Origin: Xanthobacteraceae bacterium
Lineage (GTDB): Bacteria > Pseudomonadota > Alphaproteobacteria > Rhizobiales > Xanthobacteraceae
DNA: 37,724 bases
Assembly: GCA_019750915.1 (NCBI GenBank)
Contig: JAIENY010000034.1
Span: 1 to 37,724, forward strand
Direction of reading: 5' to 3'
Every line of letters begins with the position of its first letter. Position 1 is the stretch's first letter. The notes below the pieces were generated by a model. It did not search any database. It was not told the origin of the DNA and worked only from the letters and a program-made list of their open reading frames with translations. Of the stretch, positions 20,626 through 31,240 are shown piece after piece. The position numbers were made by a program, and so were the translations under genes.

Positions 20626-22020
20626 ATGACCCTTGCTCGTTTTGCTTTTGCCGCGCTGCTTTCCCTGACCGCGGCAACCGCCGCCACCGCGCAGGATCGC
20701 GTGGTGCCTTTCTCCGCCGCACAGTTGCGAATGTCCTACGCGCCGATCGTGCAGCATGTGCAGCCGGCCGTGGTGAACGTCTACGCCGCCAAGGTTGTTC
20801 GCGAGAACAATCCGTTTCTGGACGATCCGATCTTTCGCCGTTTCTTCGGCGTTCCCGGTGGCCAGCAGGAGCAGATGCAGCGCTCGCTCGGCTCGGGCGT
20901 GATGGTCGATCCGTCCGGTCTTGTGGTGACGAACTTCCACGTCATCGACGGCGCCGATCAGGTCAGGGTCTCGCTGTCGGACAAGCGCGAGTTTGAGGCG
21001 GAGATCGTGCTGAAGGACAAGCGCACAGACCTCGCGGTGCTTCGCCTGAAGAACGTGAAGGAAAAATTCCCGACGCTTGAACTCTCCAACTCGGACGACG
21101 CACAGGTCGGAGACGTGGTGCTTGCAATCGGCAATCCGTTCGGTGTCGGCCAGACGGTGACACACGGCATCATCTCGGCGCTGGCCCGAACGCAGGTCGG
21201 CATCACCGATTATCAATTTTTCATCCAGACCGATGCGGCCATCAACCCCGGTAACTCGGGCGGTCCGCTTGTGGACATGACCGGCAAGCTGGTCGGTTTG
21301 AATACGGCGATCTTCTCTCGTTCCGGCGGATCGCAGGGCATCGGCTTTGCCATTCCCGCCAACATGGTACGCGTGGTGGTGTCGGCCGCGCGTAGTGGCG
21401 GCACCACGGTGAAGCGGCCCTGGCTTGGAGCCAAGCTGCAGGCGGTGACTCCCGAGATCGCCGAAACACTCGGCATCCCGCGTCCGACAGGTGCCTTGGT
21501 CGCAAGCGTGACGCCTGGAAGCCCCGCCGCGCGTGCGGGTTTGAAACTCTCGGACCTGATTGTGTCGATCGACGGCCAGGACATCGATGATCCGAATGCG
21601 TTCGACTATCGCTTTGTCACGCGGCCGCTCGGTGGCACGGTGCAGGTCGAGGTGCAGCGTGGCGGCAAGCCGGTAAAGCTGTCGATTCCGCTCGAGGTTG
21701 CTCCCGACACCGGCACCGATGAAGTCACGATCAAATCGCGCTCGCCGTTCCAGGGTGCGAAGGTCGCCAATATTTCCCCCGCGGTCGCCGACGAATACAA
21801 GCTCGACCCCGACACGCAGGGCGTCGTCGTGACCGGGGTTTCCGATAATGAATACGCCTCGAATGTCGGATTCCAGAAAGGCGATATCATCACAGTGGTC
21901 AACGGAGAGCAGATTTCCAAGACCGGCGATCTGGTCAAGGTGACGCGTGATCCGGCCCGGCTGTGGCGCATCACCGTGATCCGCGGGGGTCAGCAGATCA
22001 ACGTCACGCTGGGTGGATGA
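20626..22020 (+). CDS. Periplasmic Deg-family serine protease with two PDZ domains
   Basis: DegP/DegQ/DegS-type trypsin-like protease acting in periplasmic protein quality control. The 464 residues comprise a Sec signal peptide (MTLARFAFAALLSLTAAT..ATAQ, about 1-23), a protease domain with His105 (TNFHV), Asp135 (TDLAVL) and Ser211 (NPGNSGGP), then two PDZ domains (about 250-345 and 365-460). The ATG at 20626 starts the signal peptide; the open frame further upstream lacks one. Its stop overlaps the rarA start (ATGA), so the protease and the DNA-repair ATPase are translationally coupled. Which Deg paralogue this is cannot be settled. Confidence 0.93.
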   Translation: MTLARFAFAALLSLTAATAATAQDRVVPFSAAQLRMSYAPIVQHVQPAVVNVYAAKVVRENNPFLDDPIFRRFFGVPGGQQEQMQRSLGSGVMVDPSGLVVTNFHVIDGADQVRVSLSDKREFEAEIVLKDKRTDLAVLRLKNVKEKFPTLELSNSDDAQVGDVVLAIGNPFGVGQTVTHGIISALARTQVGITDYQFFIQTDAAINPGNSGGPLVDMTGKLVGLNTAIFSRSGGSQGIGFAIPANMVRVVVSAARSGGTTVKRPWLGAKLQAVTPEIAETLGIPRPTGALVASVTPGSPAARAGLKLSDLIVSIDGQDIDDPNAFDYRFVTRPLGGTVQVEVQRGGKPVKLSIPLEVAPDTGTDEVTIKSRSPFQGAKVANISPAVADEYKLDPDTQGVVVTGVSDNEYASNVGFQKGDIITVVNGEQISKTGDLVKVTRDPARLWRITVIRGGQQINVTLGG

Positions 22021-23348
22021 GCGCGAAACGCACACAGCAGCCAGCCACACTCTTCGCCGCAGCGGGGATGGAGCAGGACGCGCCGCGTCCGCTCCCGGAG
22101 AAGTTGCGTCCGCATGAATTGTCGGAGGTTGTCGGACAGGATCATATCCTGGGTCCCGACGGCGCGCTGACTCGGATGCTGGAGACTCGCACGCTTGGCT
22201 CGCTCATTTTCTGGGGGCCGCCCGGCACCGGCAAGACGACCGTGGCGCGGTTGCTTGCGGACGCCACCGAACTTCATTTTGAACAGATTTCGGCTGTGTT
22301 CTCCGGCGTCGCAGATCTGAAAAAGGTCTTCGATGCGGCGCGCGCGCGTCGCGAGACCGGCAAGGGCACGCTGTTGTTCGTCGACGAGGTGCATCGCTTC
22401 AATCGCGCGCAGCAGGATTCATTTCTGCCGGTGATGGAAGACGGCACCGTTGTGCTGGTCGGTGCGACGACGGAAAATCCCTCATTCGAACTCAACGCCG
22501 CTTTGCTGTCGCGCGCACGCGTGCTGGTGTTTCATTCGCTCAATGACGCAGCGATTGAAAAACTTTACGCCCGTGCCGAGCAGATCGAAAACAGGGTGCT
22601 TCCGCTCGATGCCGAGGCGAGGGCCGTGCTGGTGCGGATGGCTGACGGGGACGGCCGGGCCGCGCTGACACTGGTCGAGGAAGTCTGGCGCGCCGCGCGA
22701 AAGGACGAAATTTTCACCGCCGCGCAGCTGCAGGAAATTCTGCAACGCCGCGCACCGATCTACGACAAGTCCGCCGACGGCCATTATAATCTTATCTCCG
22801 CTCTGCATAAGTCGGTGCGCGGCTCTGATCCGGATGCTGCTCTGTATTATCTCGCGCGAATGCTGGACGCAGGCGAAGACCCGCTGTTTCTGGCGCGGCG
22901 GGTGGTGCGGATGGCGATTGAGGATATCGGTCTGGCCGATCCGCAGGCGTTGGTCGTCTCCAATGCCGCCAAGGACGCCTATGATTTTCTGGGTTCACCC
23001 GAAGGCGAGCTTGCGATCGCTCAGGCGGTGATCTACGTCGCGACTGCGCCGAAATCGAATGCGGGTTATAAAGCCTTCAGCGCCGCCAAACGGATGGCGA
23101 AGGAGGCGGGCTCGCTGCTGCCGCCCAAACACATCCTCAATTCTCCGACCAAGCTGATGCAGGAAGAAGGGTACGGCGCGGGGTATCAGTATGACCACGA
23201 TACGCCGGAAGGTTTTTCGGGGCAGGACTATTTCCCCGAAGCCTTGGGACGGCAAACCTTCTACAATCCACCCGATCGCGGCTTTGAACGCGAGATTCGC
23301 AAACGCCTCGATTACTGGGCGAAACTGAGAAAAGACAAATCGTCATGA
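22017..23348 (+). CDS. rarA: Replication-associated recombination ATPase RarA (MgsA)
   Basis: AAA+ clamp-loader-like ATPase acting at stalled forks and single-strand DNA ends. The 443 residues contain an N-terminal LFAAAGMEQDAPRPLPEKLRP segment, Walker A GPPGTGKT (67-74), Walker B LLFVDEVH (119-126), sensor 1 VGATTEN (148-154) and the MgsA C-terminal domain (LHKSVRGSDPDAALYYLARML). The start ATG lies within the protease stop (ATGA) and the stop within the next start (ATGA), making a tight three-gene unit. Confidence 0.95.
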   Translation: MSAKRTQQPATLFAAAGMEQDAPRPLPEKLRPHELSEVVGQDHILGPDGALTRMLETRTLGSLIFWGPPGTGKTTVARLLADATELHFEQISAVFSGVADLKKVFDAARARRETGKGTLLFVDEVHRFNRAQQDSFLPVMEDGTVVLVGATTENPSFELNAALLSRARVLVFHSLNDAAIEKLYARAEQIENRVLPLDAEARAVLVRMADGDGRAALTLVEEVWRAARKDEIFTAAQLQEILQRRAPIYDKSADGHYNLISALHKSVRGSDPDAALYYLARMLDAGEDPLFLARRVVRMAIEDIGLADPQALVVSNAAKDAYDFLGSPEGELAIAQAVIYVATAPKSNAGYKAFSAAKRMAKEAGSLLPPKHILNSPTKLMQEEGYGAGYQYDHDTPEGFSGQDYFPEALGRQTFYNPPDRGFEREIRKRLDYWAKLRKDKSS

Positions 23349-24616
23349 GCCGCCGCTTCAGAAAACCGCTTGAGAGGAAGGAAGTGCGCGAAGCGAGAAA
23401 GGGCGACAAGCGCGCGACCAGAACTCCAGCCAAGAGTTCTGCAAAGAGTCTCGCAAAGGGCGGTAAGCCTTCCTTCGCCAAGAAGGCCTCGGACAAACGT
23501 GGACCGGGCCAGCGCGCTTTCGACAATCCGGCGCGCTTCCAGGACGGAGTGCCGCGCCGGACGGCAAAGCCGCAACACGAGCCGCGTCTCGATGAAAAGC
23601 CGGAGAAAGTCGCAGTTCCGCTGCCGACCAAGGTGCAGACCGTCGTCGTGACCGCCGACGAGAACAATATGCGCGTGGATCGTTTTCTCGAGCATCGTTT
23701 TCCCGGTCTGTCGTTCTCCCATATCCAGCGCATCGTCCGGAAGGGCGAGTTGCGCATCAATGGAAAACGAGCCGACAGCAAGGATCGTCTGGAGGAGGGC
23801 CAGAGTGTGCGCATCCCGCCGCTCAAGCTCGATGCGCCGAAGGTCGTCGATGAACTGTCCGAGGCTGAAGCGAAAACCCGCGATGCGTTGCGGGCCATGA
23901 TCCTGTTCGAAGACGATGACGTGATGGTCCTGAACAAGCCCGCCGGTCTTGCGGTGCAGGGCGGCTCGGGGCTGTCGAAGCACGTCGATCAGATGCTGGA
24001 AGTGATGCGCGATGCCAAGGGCCAGCGTCCGCGTCTGGTCCATCGTCTCGACCGGGAAACGTCCGGCTGTCTTCTGATCGCCAAGACACGCTTTGCGGCT
24101 TCCGTGCTCACGGGCTCGTTCCGCCACCGCTCGGCGCGCAAGATTTACTGGGCGCTGGTGGCGGGAGTGCCGAAGCCGAAGCAGGGACGGATCTCGACCT
24201 ATCTTGCCAAGGAAGAGAACGAGGAAGATTCAATCATGCGCGTCGCCAAGCATGGCGATGAGGGCGCGGCCCATGCCGTGACGTATTACGCGGTGGTTGA
24301 GGCATCGGCGCAAAAGCTGGCCTGGGTGTCGCTCAAGCCGGTGACGGGCCGCACTCATCAGTTGCGCGCGCACATGGCGCATATCGATCACGCTATCGTC
24401 GGCGATCCGAAATACTTCAACAAGGAGAACTGGCAGCTGCCGGGCGGTTTGCAGAACCGGCTGCATCTGCTCGCGCGCCGGCTTGTCATCCCGCACCCGC
24501 GCGGCGGCGTCATCGATGTGACCGCGCCGTTGCCGCCCCACATGCTGCAGTCATGGAATTTGCTTGGGCTCGAAGCCGACCGCTTCGATCCGATCGAGGA
24601 AGCGCCGGAAGAATAA
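23345..24616 (+). CDS. RluC/RluD-family 23S rRNA pseudouridine synthase with a long basic N-terminus
   Basis: Isomerises uridine to pseudouridine, probably in 23S rRNA. Residues about 98-160 form an S4 RNA-binding domain (MRVDRFLEHRFPGLSFSHIQ). The catalytic domain has HRLDRETSG (233-241), with catalytic Asp236, and GRTHQLRAHMAH further on. The first 95 residues are Lys/Arg/Ala-rich and predicted disordered, longer than typical RluC. It could start later, but the ATGA overlap with rarA supports the ATG at 23345. It ends 6 bases from the convergent oxyR stop. Target site (RluC or RluD type) not resolved. Confidence 0.92.
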   Translation: MSRRFRKPLERKEVREARKGDKRATRTPAKSSAKSLAKGGKPSFAKKASDKRGPGQRAFDNPARFQDGVPRRTAKPQHEPRLDEKPEKVAVPLPTKVQTVVVTADENNMRVDRFLEHRFPGLSFSHIQRIVRKGELRINGKRADSKDRLEEGQSVRIPPLKLDAPKVVDELSEAEAKTRDALRAMILFEDDDVMVLNKPAGLAVQGGSGLSKHVDQMLEVMRDAKGQRPRLVHRLDRETSGCLLIAKTRFAASVLTGSFRHRSARKIYWALVAGVPKPKQGRISTYLAKEENEEDSIMRVAKHGDEGAAHAVTYYAVVEASAQKLAWVSLKPVTGRTHQLRAHMAHIDHAIVGDPKYFNKENWQLPGGLQNRLHLLARRLVIPHPRGGVIDVTAPLPPHMLQSWNLLGLEADRFDPIEEAPEE

Positions 24617-24622
24617 GTTCGA

Positions 24623-25525
24623 TCAGGCCGCGTTTGCCGGTTTGGCCGCTGCCGCGATCATCTGTCCGAGTTCGATGAAATGCCGCTTGCGCGGAGACGT
24701 CTTGCGCCAGGCAAGACCAATGGTGCGTTTCGGCTCCGGATCGGCGAAGCGCATCAGATGAATGTCGCCGCGCCGTGTCTCCAGCGGCACGCACAATTGC
24801 GGCAGCAACGTCATACCCAGGCCGTTGGCGACCATCTGCACCAGCGTCGAGAGGCTCGATGCGCCGAAGGTGTTGATGTTCTCGACCTGCTGAAGGCTGC
24901 AGAACGCCAGCGCCTGATCGCGGAAGCAATGCCCTTCTTCCAGGAGTAGCAGACGATCCTGCTGCAGCAGATCGGCGGTAGCACGCACATGCCCCGAGGT
25001 TTGCGACGCCGATGCCATCGCCAGCAGAAACGGATCATCGAACAGTACGGTGGTTTCAATATCGGCGTGTTCGACCGGCAGTGCCAGCAGCAGCAGATCG
25101 AGCTGCCCTTCGAGCAATTCGCGTGTGAGGGCGTGTGTCTGCGTTTCGCGGATGTGAAGATCGAGGCCGGAATAGGCGCGGCGGATTTCCGGCAGCAACC
25201 GCGGCAGGATGTAGGGCGCGATCGAGGGGATGACGCCCAAGCGCAGGGCACCCGACGGGACTTCCTCCTGCTGCTTGGCGGCGTCCACGATGTCGCGTAC
25301 GTCGGCCAGCACGCGCGCGGCGCGGCGCGCGACGTCCTTGCCGCTTTCGGTCAGCAGAACGCCACGTCGACCGCGCTCCAGAAGCTGGACACCGAGTGAC
25401 TTCTCCAGTTCCTGGATTTGCATTGAGAGGGCCGGCTGGCTGACCGCGCATTGCTCGGCGGCCGCGCCAAAATGACCGGCCCGGGCGACTGCGTCGAAAT
25501 ATTTGAGTTGCTTGAGAGAAACCAT
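24623..25525 (-). CDS. oxyR: Hydrogen-peroxide-sensing LysR-family regulator OxyR
   Basis: LysR-type activator oxidised by H2O2. The 300 residues have an N-terminal winged HTH (LKQLKYFDAVARAGHFGAAAEQCAVSQPALSMQI) and an effector domain containing EEGHCFRDQALAFC. Cys200 and Cys209 match the redox pair Cys199 and Cys208 of E. coli OxyR in context and 9-residue spacing. It is divergent from katG, the classic target, so the pair forms a complete peroxide-response module. The upstream gene on the other strand converges with only 6 bases between stops. Confidence 0.95.
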   Translation of the reverse strand: MVSLKQLKYFDAVARAGHFGAAAEQCAVSQPALSMQIQELEKSLGVQLLERGRRGVLLTESGKDVARRAARVLADVRDIVDAAKQQEEVPSGALRLGVIPSIAPYILPRLLPEIRRAYSGLDLHIRETQTHALTRELLEGQLDLLLLALPVEHADIETTVLFDDPFLLAMASASQTSGHVRATADLLQQDRLLLLEEGHCFRDQALAFCSLQQVENINTFGASSLSTLVQMVANGLGMTLLPQLCVPLETRRGDIHLMRFADPEPKRTIGLAWRKTSPRKRHFIELGQMIAAAAKPANAA

Positions 25526-27904
<2,379 letters not shown>

Positions 27905-27932
27905 TCCACGAACGGGACCGGAACCAACGCGC

Positions 27933-27962
27933 AAGACGGCGGCCTCGCGGCCGCCGTCTTTT
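27933..27962 (+). terminator. Intrinsic terminator of katG
   Basis: AAGACGGCGGCC (27933-27944), loop TCGC, GGCCGCCGTCTT (27949-27960): a perfect 12-bp stem followed by TT, starting 28 bases after the katG stop. Confidence 0.85.
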
Positions 27963-28049
27963 CATTGGCGGCTCGTTCAAGTGATAGCCGGTGAGAATCT
28001 TTAAGGTCACGGCAGTCTTGATTTTGGCCGCTGGCGTTATTTCATCTGC

Positions 28050-28427
28050 ATGGTCATGCAGAAACCGTATCTTCTTTTAATGGCGTTGGGCGTCTCGATC
28101 GCCGGTTCGATGAACGGCGGGGCTGCGGTTGCGCAGGTGTTTCACACCCCGGGAGGCACGCCCGTTGTTGTGCCGAGGCCCGGTCCGCCGCCTCCGGCGA
28201 TCACGGTGCCGACCGTTCCGCAGATGGCATCGCCGCCGAAATTCGAGCTTGGCAACACCAGCCCCAGCCTGGTCGACCCCAATCCGCAGCCGCAGGTGAA
28301 TTTGAAGCCGTTGTCGCGGAAGAAATCATTCGGCGATCGCGTCACCCGCTGCCTCGATCAAGGGGCTGCGCTGGGGCTTGGACCCGGAGAGCGATCGGCT
28401 TATTCTCGCGCCTGCGCCCAGCAGTAA
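28050..28427 (+). CDS. Small exported Pro-rich protein of unknown function
   Basis: 125 residues: a signal peptide (about 1-28, ending GGAAVAQ), a Pro/Val-rich linker (PGGTPVVVPRPGPPPP), and a compact C-terminal motif FGDRVTRCLDQGAALGLGPGERSAYSRACA with two Cys. I recall similar short proteins in Bradyrhizobium-group genomes but no function. An alternative start two codons downstream (28056) is equally plausible. The stop is 12 bases before the ATP12 gene, so the two may be co-transcribed. Confidence 0.75.
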   Translation: MVMQKPYLLLMALGVSIAGSMNGGAAVAQVFHTPGGTPVVVPRPGPPPPAITVPTVPQMASPPKFELGNTSPSLVDPNPQPQVNLKPLSRKKSFGDRVTRCLDQGAALGLGPGERSAYSRACAQQ

Positions 28428-28439
28428 CGAGAGAGTACG

Positions 28440-29213
28440 ATGCGCGAACTGTTTGATGACGTCGCGGGCAAGTCTCCGCTTGACCCGATGGAGGCTTCGC
28501 GAAAATCTTCGCGCGGCCCGGAACGCAAACGCTTCTACAAAGCGGTGGATGTTGCCGAGACGCCTGATGGTTTTGCCGTCCGGCTGGATGGTAAATTGAT
28601 CCGCACGCCAGGAAAGAAAGTGCTCGCCGCACCGTTACGCGAGATCGCCGACATCATGGCGGCGGAGTGGGAGGCGCAGAAAGAGACGATTGATCCGTTG
28701 TCAATGCCGATGACGCGGCTCGCCAACAGCACGATCGACGGCGTGACCGACAACGTGACGGCGGTGCGCGAAGACATCGCGAAATATCTCGGCTCCGATC
28801 TGTTGTTCTATCGCGCCAGCTTCCCGGAAGAACTCATTGCAAGGCAAGGGGAGCATTGGGATCCTGCGTTGCGCTGGGCGGCGGATTATCTCGGGGCGCA
28901 TTTCATTCTCACTGAGGGCGTGATGCATGTGAAGCAGCCGGACACGGCGGTTCACGCCGCGCATCAGGCGTTGCCTGAAAATGCTTGGCAGGTTGCGGCT
29001 TCTCATATCGTCACCACCGTTACGGGCTCCGCGCTGCTCGCGTTGGCGTTGCAGCATGGTGCCCGCACACCGGAGCAGGTCTGGGCCGCCGCGCATGTCG
29101 ATGACGACTGGAACAGCGGCCAATGGGGCGAAGACGAAGAGGTCACTGCACGCCGCGCGTCCCGTCTGCGCGATTTCGAAGCGGCCGCGAAGGTGCTGAC
29201 TGCCGCAGTTTGA
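28440..29213 (+). CDS. ATP12-family F1-ATPase assembly chaperone
   Basis: Homologue of mitochondrial Atp12, the chaperone that binds the F1 alpha subunit during ATP synthase assembly. It is widespread in alphaproteobacteria. The 257 residues include the family core: RFYKAVDVAETPDGFAVRLDGKLIRTPGKK, LAAEWEAQ-type region, PLSMPMTRLANSTIDGV, the SDLLFYRA segment, and VTGSALLALAL. The N-terminal 25 residues are charged and variable. ATG 28440 follows a GAGAGTACG context. No F1 genes are nearby. Confidence 0.93.
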   Translation: MRELFDDVAGKSPLDPMEASRKSSRGPERKRFYKAVDVAETPDGFAVRLDGKLIRTPGKKVLAAPLREIADIMAAEWEAQKETIDPLSMPMTRLANSTIDGVTDNVTAVREDIAKYLGSDLLFYRASFPEELIARQGEHWDPALRWAADYLGAHFILTEGVMHVKQPDTAVHAAHQALPENAWQVAASHIVTTVTGSALLALALQHGARTPEQVWAAAHVDDDWNSGQWGEDEEVTARRASRLRDFEAAAKVLTAAV

Positions 29214-29273
29214 ACCGGCAGGTTTGCTGACCTCCGGTTAAAGGCCGATATGTCGATCAGTTTGGTTGCATCA

Positions 29274-29317
29274 GAGAAACTGAAACGCGACCATCAGGCG
29301 GATTGCTTCAGTTTCTC
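29274..29317. other. Long inverted repeat between the ATP12 gene and the fliK-like gene
   Basis: GAGAAACTGAA (29274-29284) is perfectly complemented by TTCAGTTTCTC (29307-29317) with 22 bases between. It is a strong 11-bp stem without a U-run on the plus strand, in a 201-base spacer. It could terminate or process the ATP12 transcript, be a protein-binding site, or be part of a small RNA. The rest of the spacer (29318-29414) shows no clear promoter. Confidence 0.5.
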
Positions 29318-29414
29318 GCGTAACTCACTGGGATGGGGTGGGTTTGACGCCGGGGGTTAACGAGAGGTTTACGACCGCAGATTAGCGTTCTTTTCGAATT
29401 ATCCCGGAACGCCC

Positions 29415-30974
29415 ATGGTCACCGCGATCAATCCAATTACGCCCGTAATTGCCGCCGAAAGCGTCGGGCCGGACGTTGTCCTTCAGCCGGGCAGCGTGAT
29501 CGACGCACGGGTGCTCCGGATTTTGGCGAACGATCTGGTTCGTATCGCGGTATCAAGTCTGTCGATCGAGGTGGCGTCCGAGGTGCCGCTGCAGGCAGGG
29601 CAGGCCCTGCAACTTGCGGTCACGCAGACGCCTGACGGCATTCGGCTGCAGATCGTGCCGCAACAAGCGGAAGACCTGTTACAGACTCCGGCGACGAACA
29701 TCGCCAACAGCATTTCATCAGCCGCATTGCCTTCGGCTCAGACGACGATCACCCAGCCGCTGACGCCTCTGGAGGCTGCCGCCGTGGCGCATGCGTTGCA
29801 GACGGCTGCGGCAACGCAGGGCGGCGGTTTGTCGCCGCTGTTTGCCAATCTCGCCGCGACGGCGACCTCCAACCAACTGCCTGCGAACGTTCAGGGCGCG
29901 GCGTCGGCGTTGCTTGCGCTGCGTCTGCCGCTGAACACACAATTAAGCGGGCAGGACATCGCAGCTGCCTTCAGGCAATCCGGCCTGTTCTTTGAGCAAT
30001 CGCAAACGGCGCAAGCCGGTGGCGCCCCCGATCTGAAGGCCGCGCTGATCGTATTGCGGCAGACGCTGAATTCGTGGCTTGGCGAAGCATTTCCGGACGG
30101 CGGTGCATCGGACGGCGGGCAGCCCGCCGGGCAGTTTGCGCAGCAGGGACAAGTGCGGGCGCAGGCCGAACTCAATGCATCGGCGGCGCCTCCGCTCGCG
30201 CCCGACATTTCATTGGAGGAGATCTTCCTGCCTGGCGCGGTGGTGCCGGTCGCCGAGGACGTCGAGGATCTCGGTGTGCTGTTGAACGGATCGCTGTCGT
30301 CATCGCGGAGTTCACGACCGGGCAATCCGAGTTCCTTGCAGGAAATCCTTCAGGCATTTCCCAAGGGCGTTCAGGATGCGGTCGCCTCGCTGCTGGCCGA
30401 CGAGAACAAGGAATTGCCGCCGCCGTTTCGTGGTGCGGCGCCGTCCGCTCAGGCGATTGCCTCTGCGACCGTCGACGAACACACTTCATCAAAGGTCATC
30501 GCTCATCGTTTGCTGAGCGATACCGATGCGGCGCTGTCCCGCCAGACTTTGTTGCAGATCGCATCGTTGCCGGATCAGTCCAGTCAGGTTCGCGCAGATC
30601 TGACACATCGATGGAATTTCGAGATCCCGTTTGTCACGCCGCAAGGCACGGCGGTGGCACAGTTCGAAATTTCGCGCGACGGCGGCAACGCACGCGATGC
30701 GGAAACGCCGGATCGGGTCTGGCGAGCGCGATTTTCTCTCAACCTTGAACCGGCGGGACCTGTTCATGCCCAGATTTCACTCTCCGGCGAGCGCACATCG
30801 GTCAGGATGTGGGCTGAACGATCCGAGACGGCGTCGCGGCTGCGCGCGGATCTGCCGAAGCTGTCACAAGCGTTGCGCGAAGCGGAGCTGACGCCCGGCG
30901 ATATCGTCGTTGGCAATGGGTCGCCGCCGTCTCCGGCGCCGCAGAGCGGTCACTTTCTGGATCGCGCGCTATGA
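29415..30974 (+). CDS. FliK-like flagellar hook-length control domain protein
   Basis: 519 residues. The first 400 are Ala/Gln/Ser-rich and low in conservation, as in FliK proteins. The C-terminal about 100 residues (WRARFSLNLEPAGPVHAQISLSG...ADLPKLSQALREAELTPGDIVVG) match the FliK C-terminal domain that interacts with FlhB to switch export specificity. The stop overlaps the next start (ATGA), coupling it to an FlhB C-terminal-domain protein. No other flagellar genes are in view, so it may be a second, non-canonical FliK. ATG 29415 follows CCCGGAACGCCC. Confidence 0.8.
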   Translation: MVTAINPITPVIAAESVGPDVVLQPGSVIDARVLRILANDLVRIAVSSLSIEVASEVPLQAGQALQLAVTQTPDGIRLQIVPQQAEDLLQTPATNIANSISSAALPSAQTTITQPLTPLEAAAVAHALQTAAATQGGGLSPLFANLAATATSNQLPANVQGAASALLALRLPLNTQLSGQDIAAAFRQSGLFFEQSQTAQAGGAPDLKAALIVLRQTLNSWLGEAFPDGGASDGGQPAGQFAQQGQVRAQAELNASAAPPLAPDISLEEIFLPGAVVPVAEDVEDLGVLLNGSLSSSRSSRPGNPSSLQEILQAFPKGVQDAVASLLADENKELPPPFRGAAPSAQAIASATVDEHTSSKVIAHRLLSDTDAALSRQTLLQIASLPDQSSQVRADLTHRWNFEIPFVTPQGTAVAQFEISRDGGNARDAETPDRVWRARFSLNLEPAGPVHAQISLSGERTSVRMWAERSETASRLRADLPKLSQALREAELTPGDIVVGNGSPPSPAPQSGHFLDRAL

Positions 30975-31240
30975 CGACGACGCCGATTCAAAATACGGTT
31001 GCCGTCGCCCTGCATTACGACAAGAAGGGTGCGCCCCGCGTCGTCGCCAAGGGCCGCGGCACGATCGCCGCGAAGATCGTAGAAGTCGCTCAGGAGCACG
31101 ACGTTCCTATTCAGGAAAACGAAGTGCTGGCTGGCGCGTTGTCCAATGTCGAGATTGGGGATGAAATACCCGCCGAACTTTACAAGGCCGTCGCGCAGGT
31201 CTTGATCTTCGTCATGAGACTGTCTGGCCGGTTGCGCTGA
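30971..31240 (+). CDS. Stand-alone FlhB C-terminal-domain protein (EscU/YscU/HrcU family)
   Basis: 89 residues that align with the cytoplasmic domain of FlhB: VAVALHYDKKGAPRVVAKGRGTIAAKIVEVAQEHDVPIQ, then LAGALSNVEIGDEIPAELYKAVAQVLIFV. The membrane domain is absent and the NPTH autocleavage motif is replaced by IQNTVAVAL, so the protein begins about where cleaved FlhB-CC begins. Comparable small proteins (B. subtilis YlqH type) also occur beside FliK-like genes. It probably acts with the upstream gene; function unproven. Its last 29 bases overlap the convergent DUF4260-like gene. Confidence 0.88.
   Translation: MTTTPIQNTVAVALHYDKKGAPRVVAKGRGTIAAKIVEVAQEHDVPIQENEVLAGALSNVEIGDEIPAELYKAVAQVLIFVMRLSGRLR

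Noticed and set aside
20593..22050. 485-codon minus-strand open frame opposite the Deg protease
   Set aside because: The plus strand encodes a protease with a full catalytic triad and signal peptide. The antisense frame resembles nothing.
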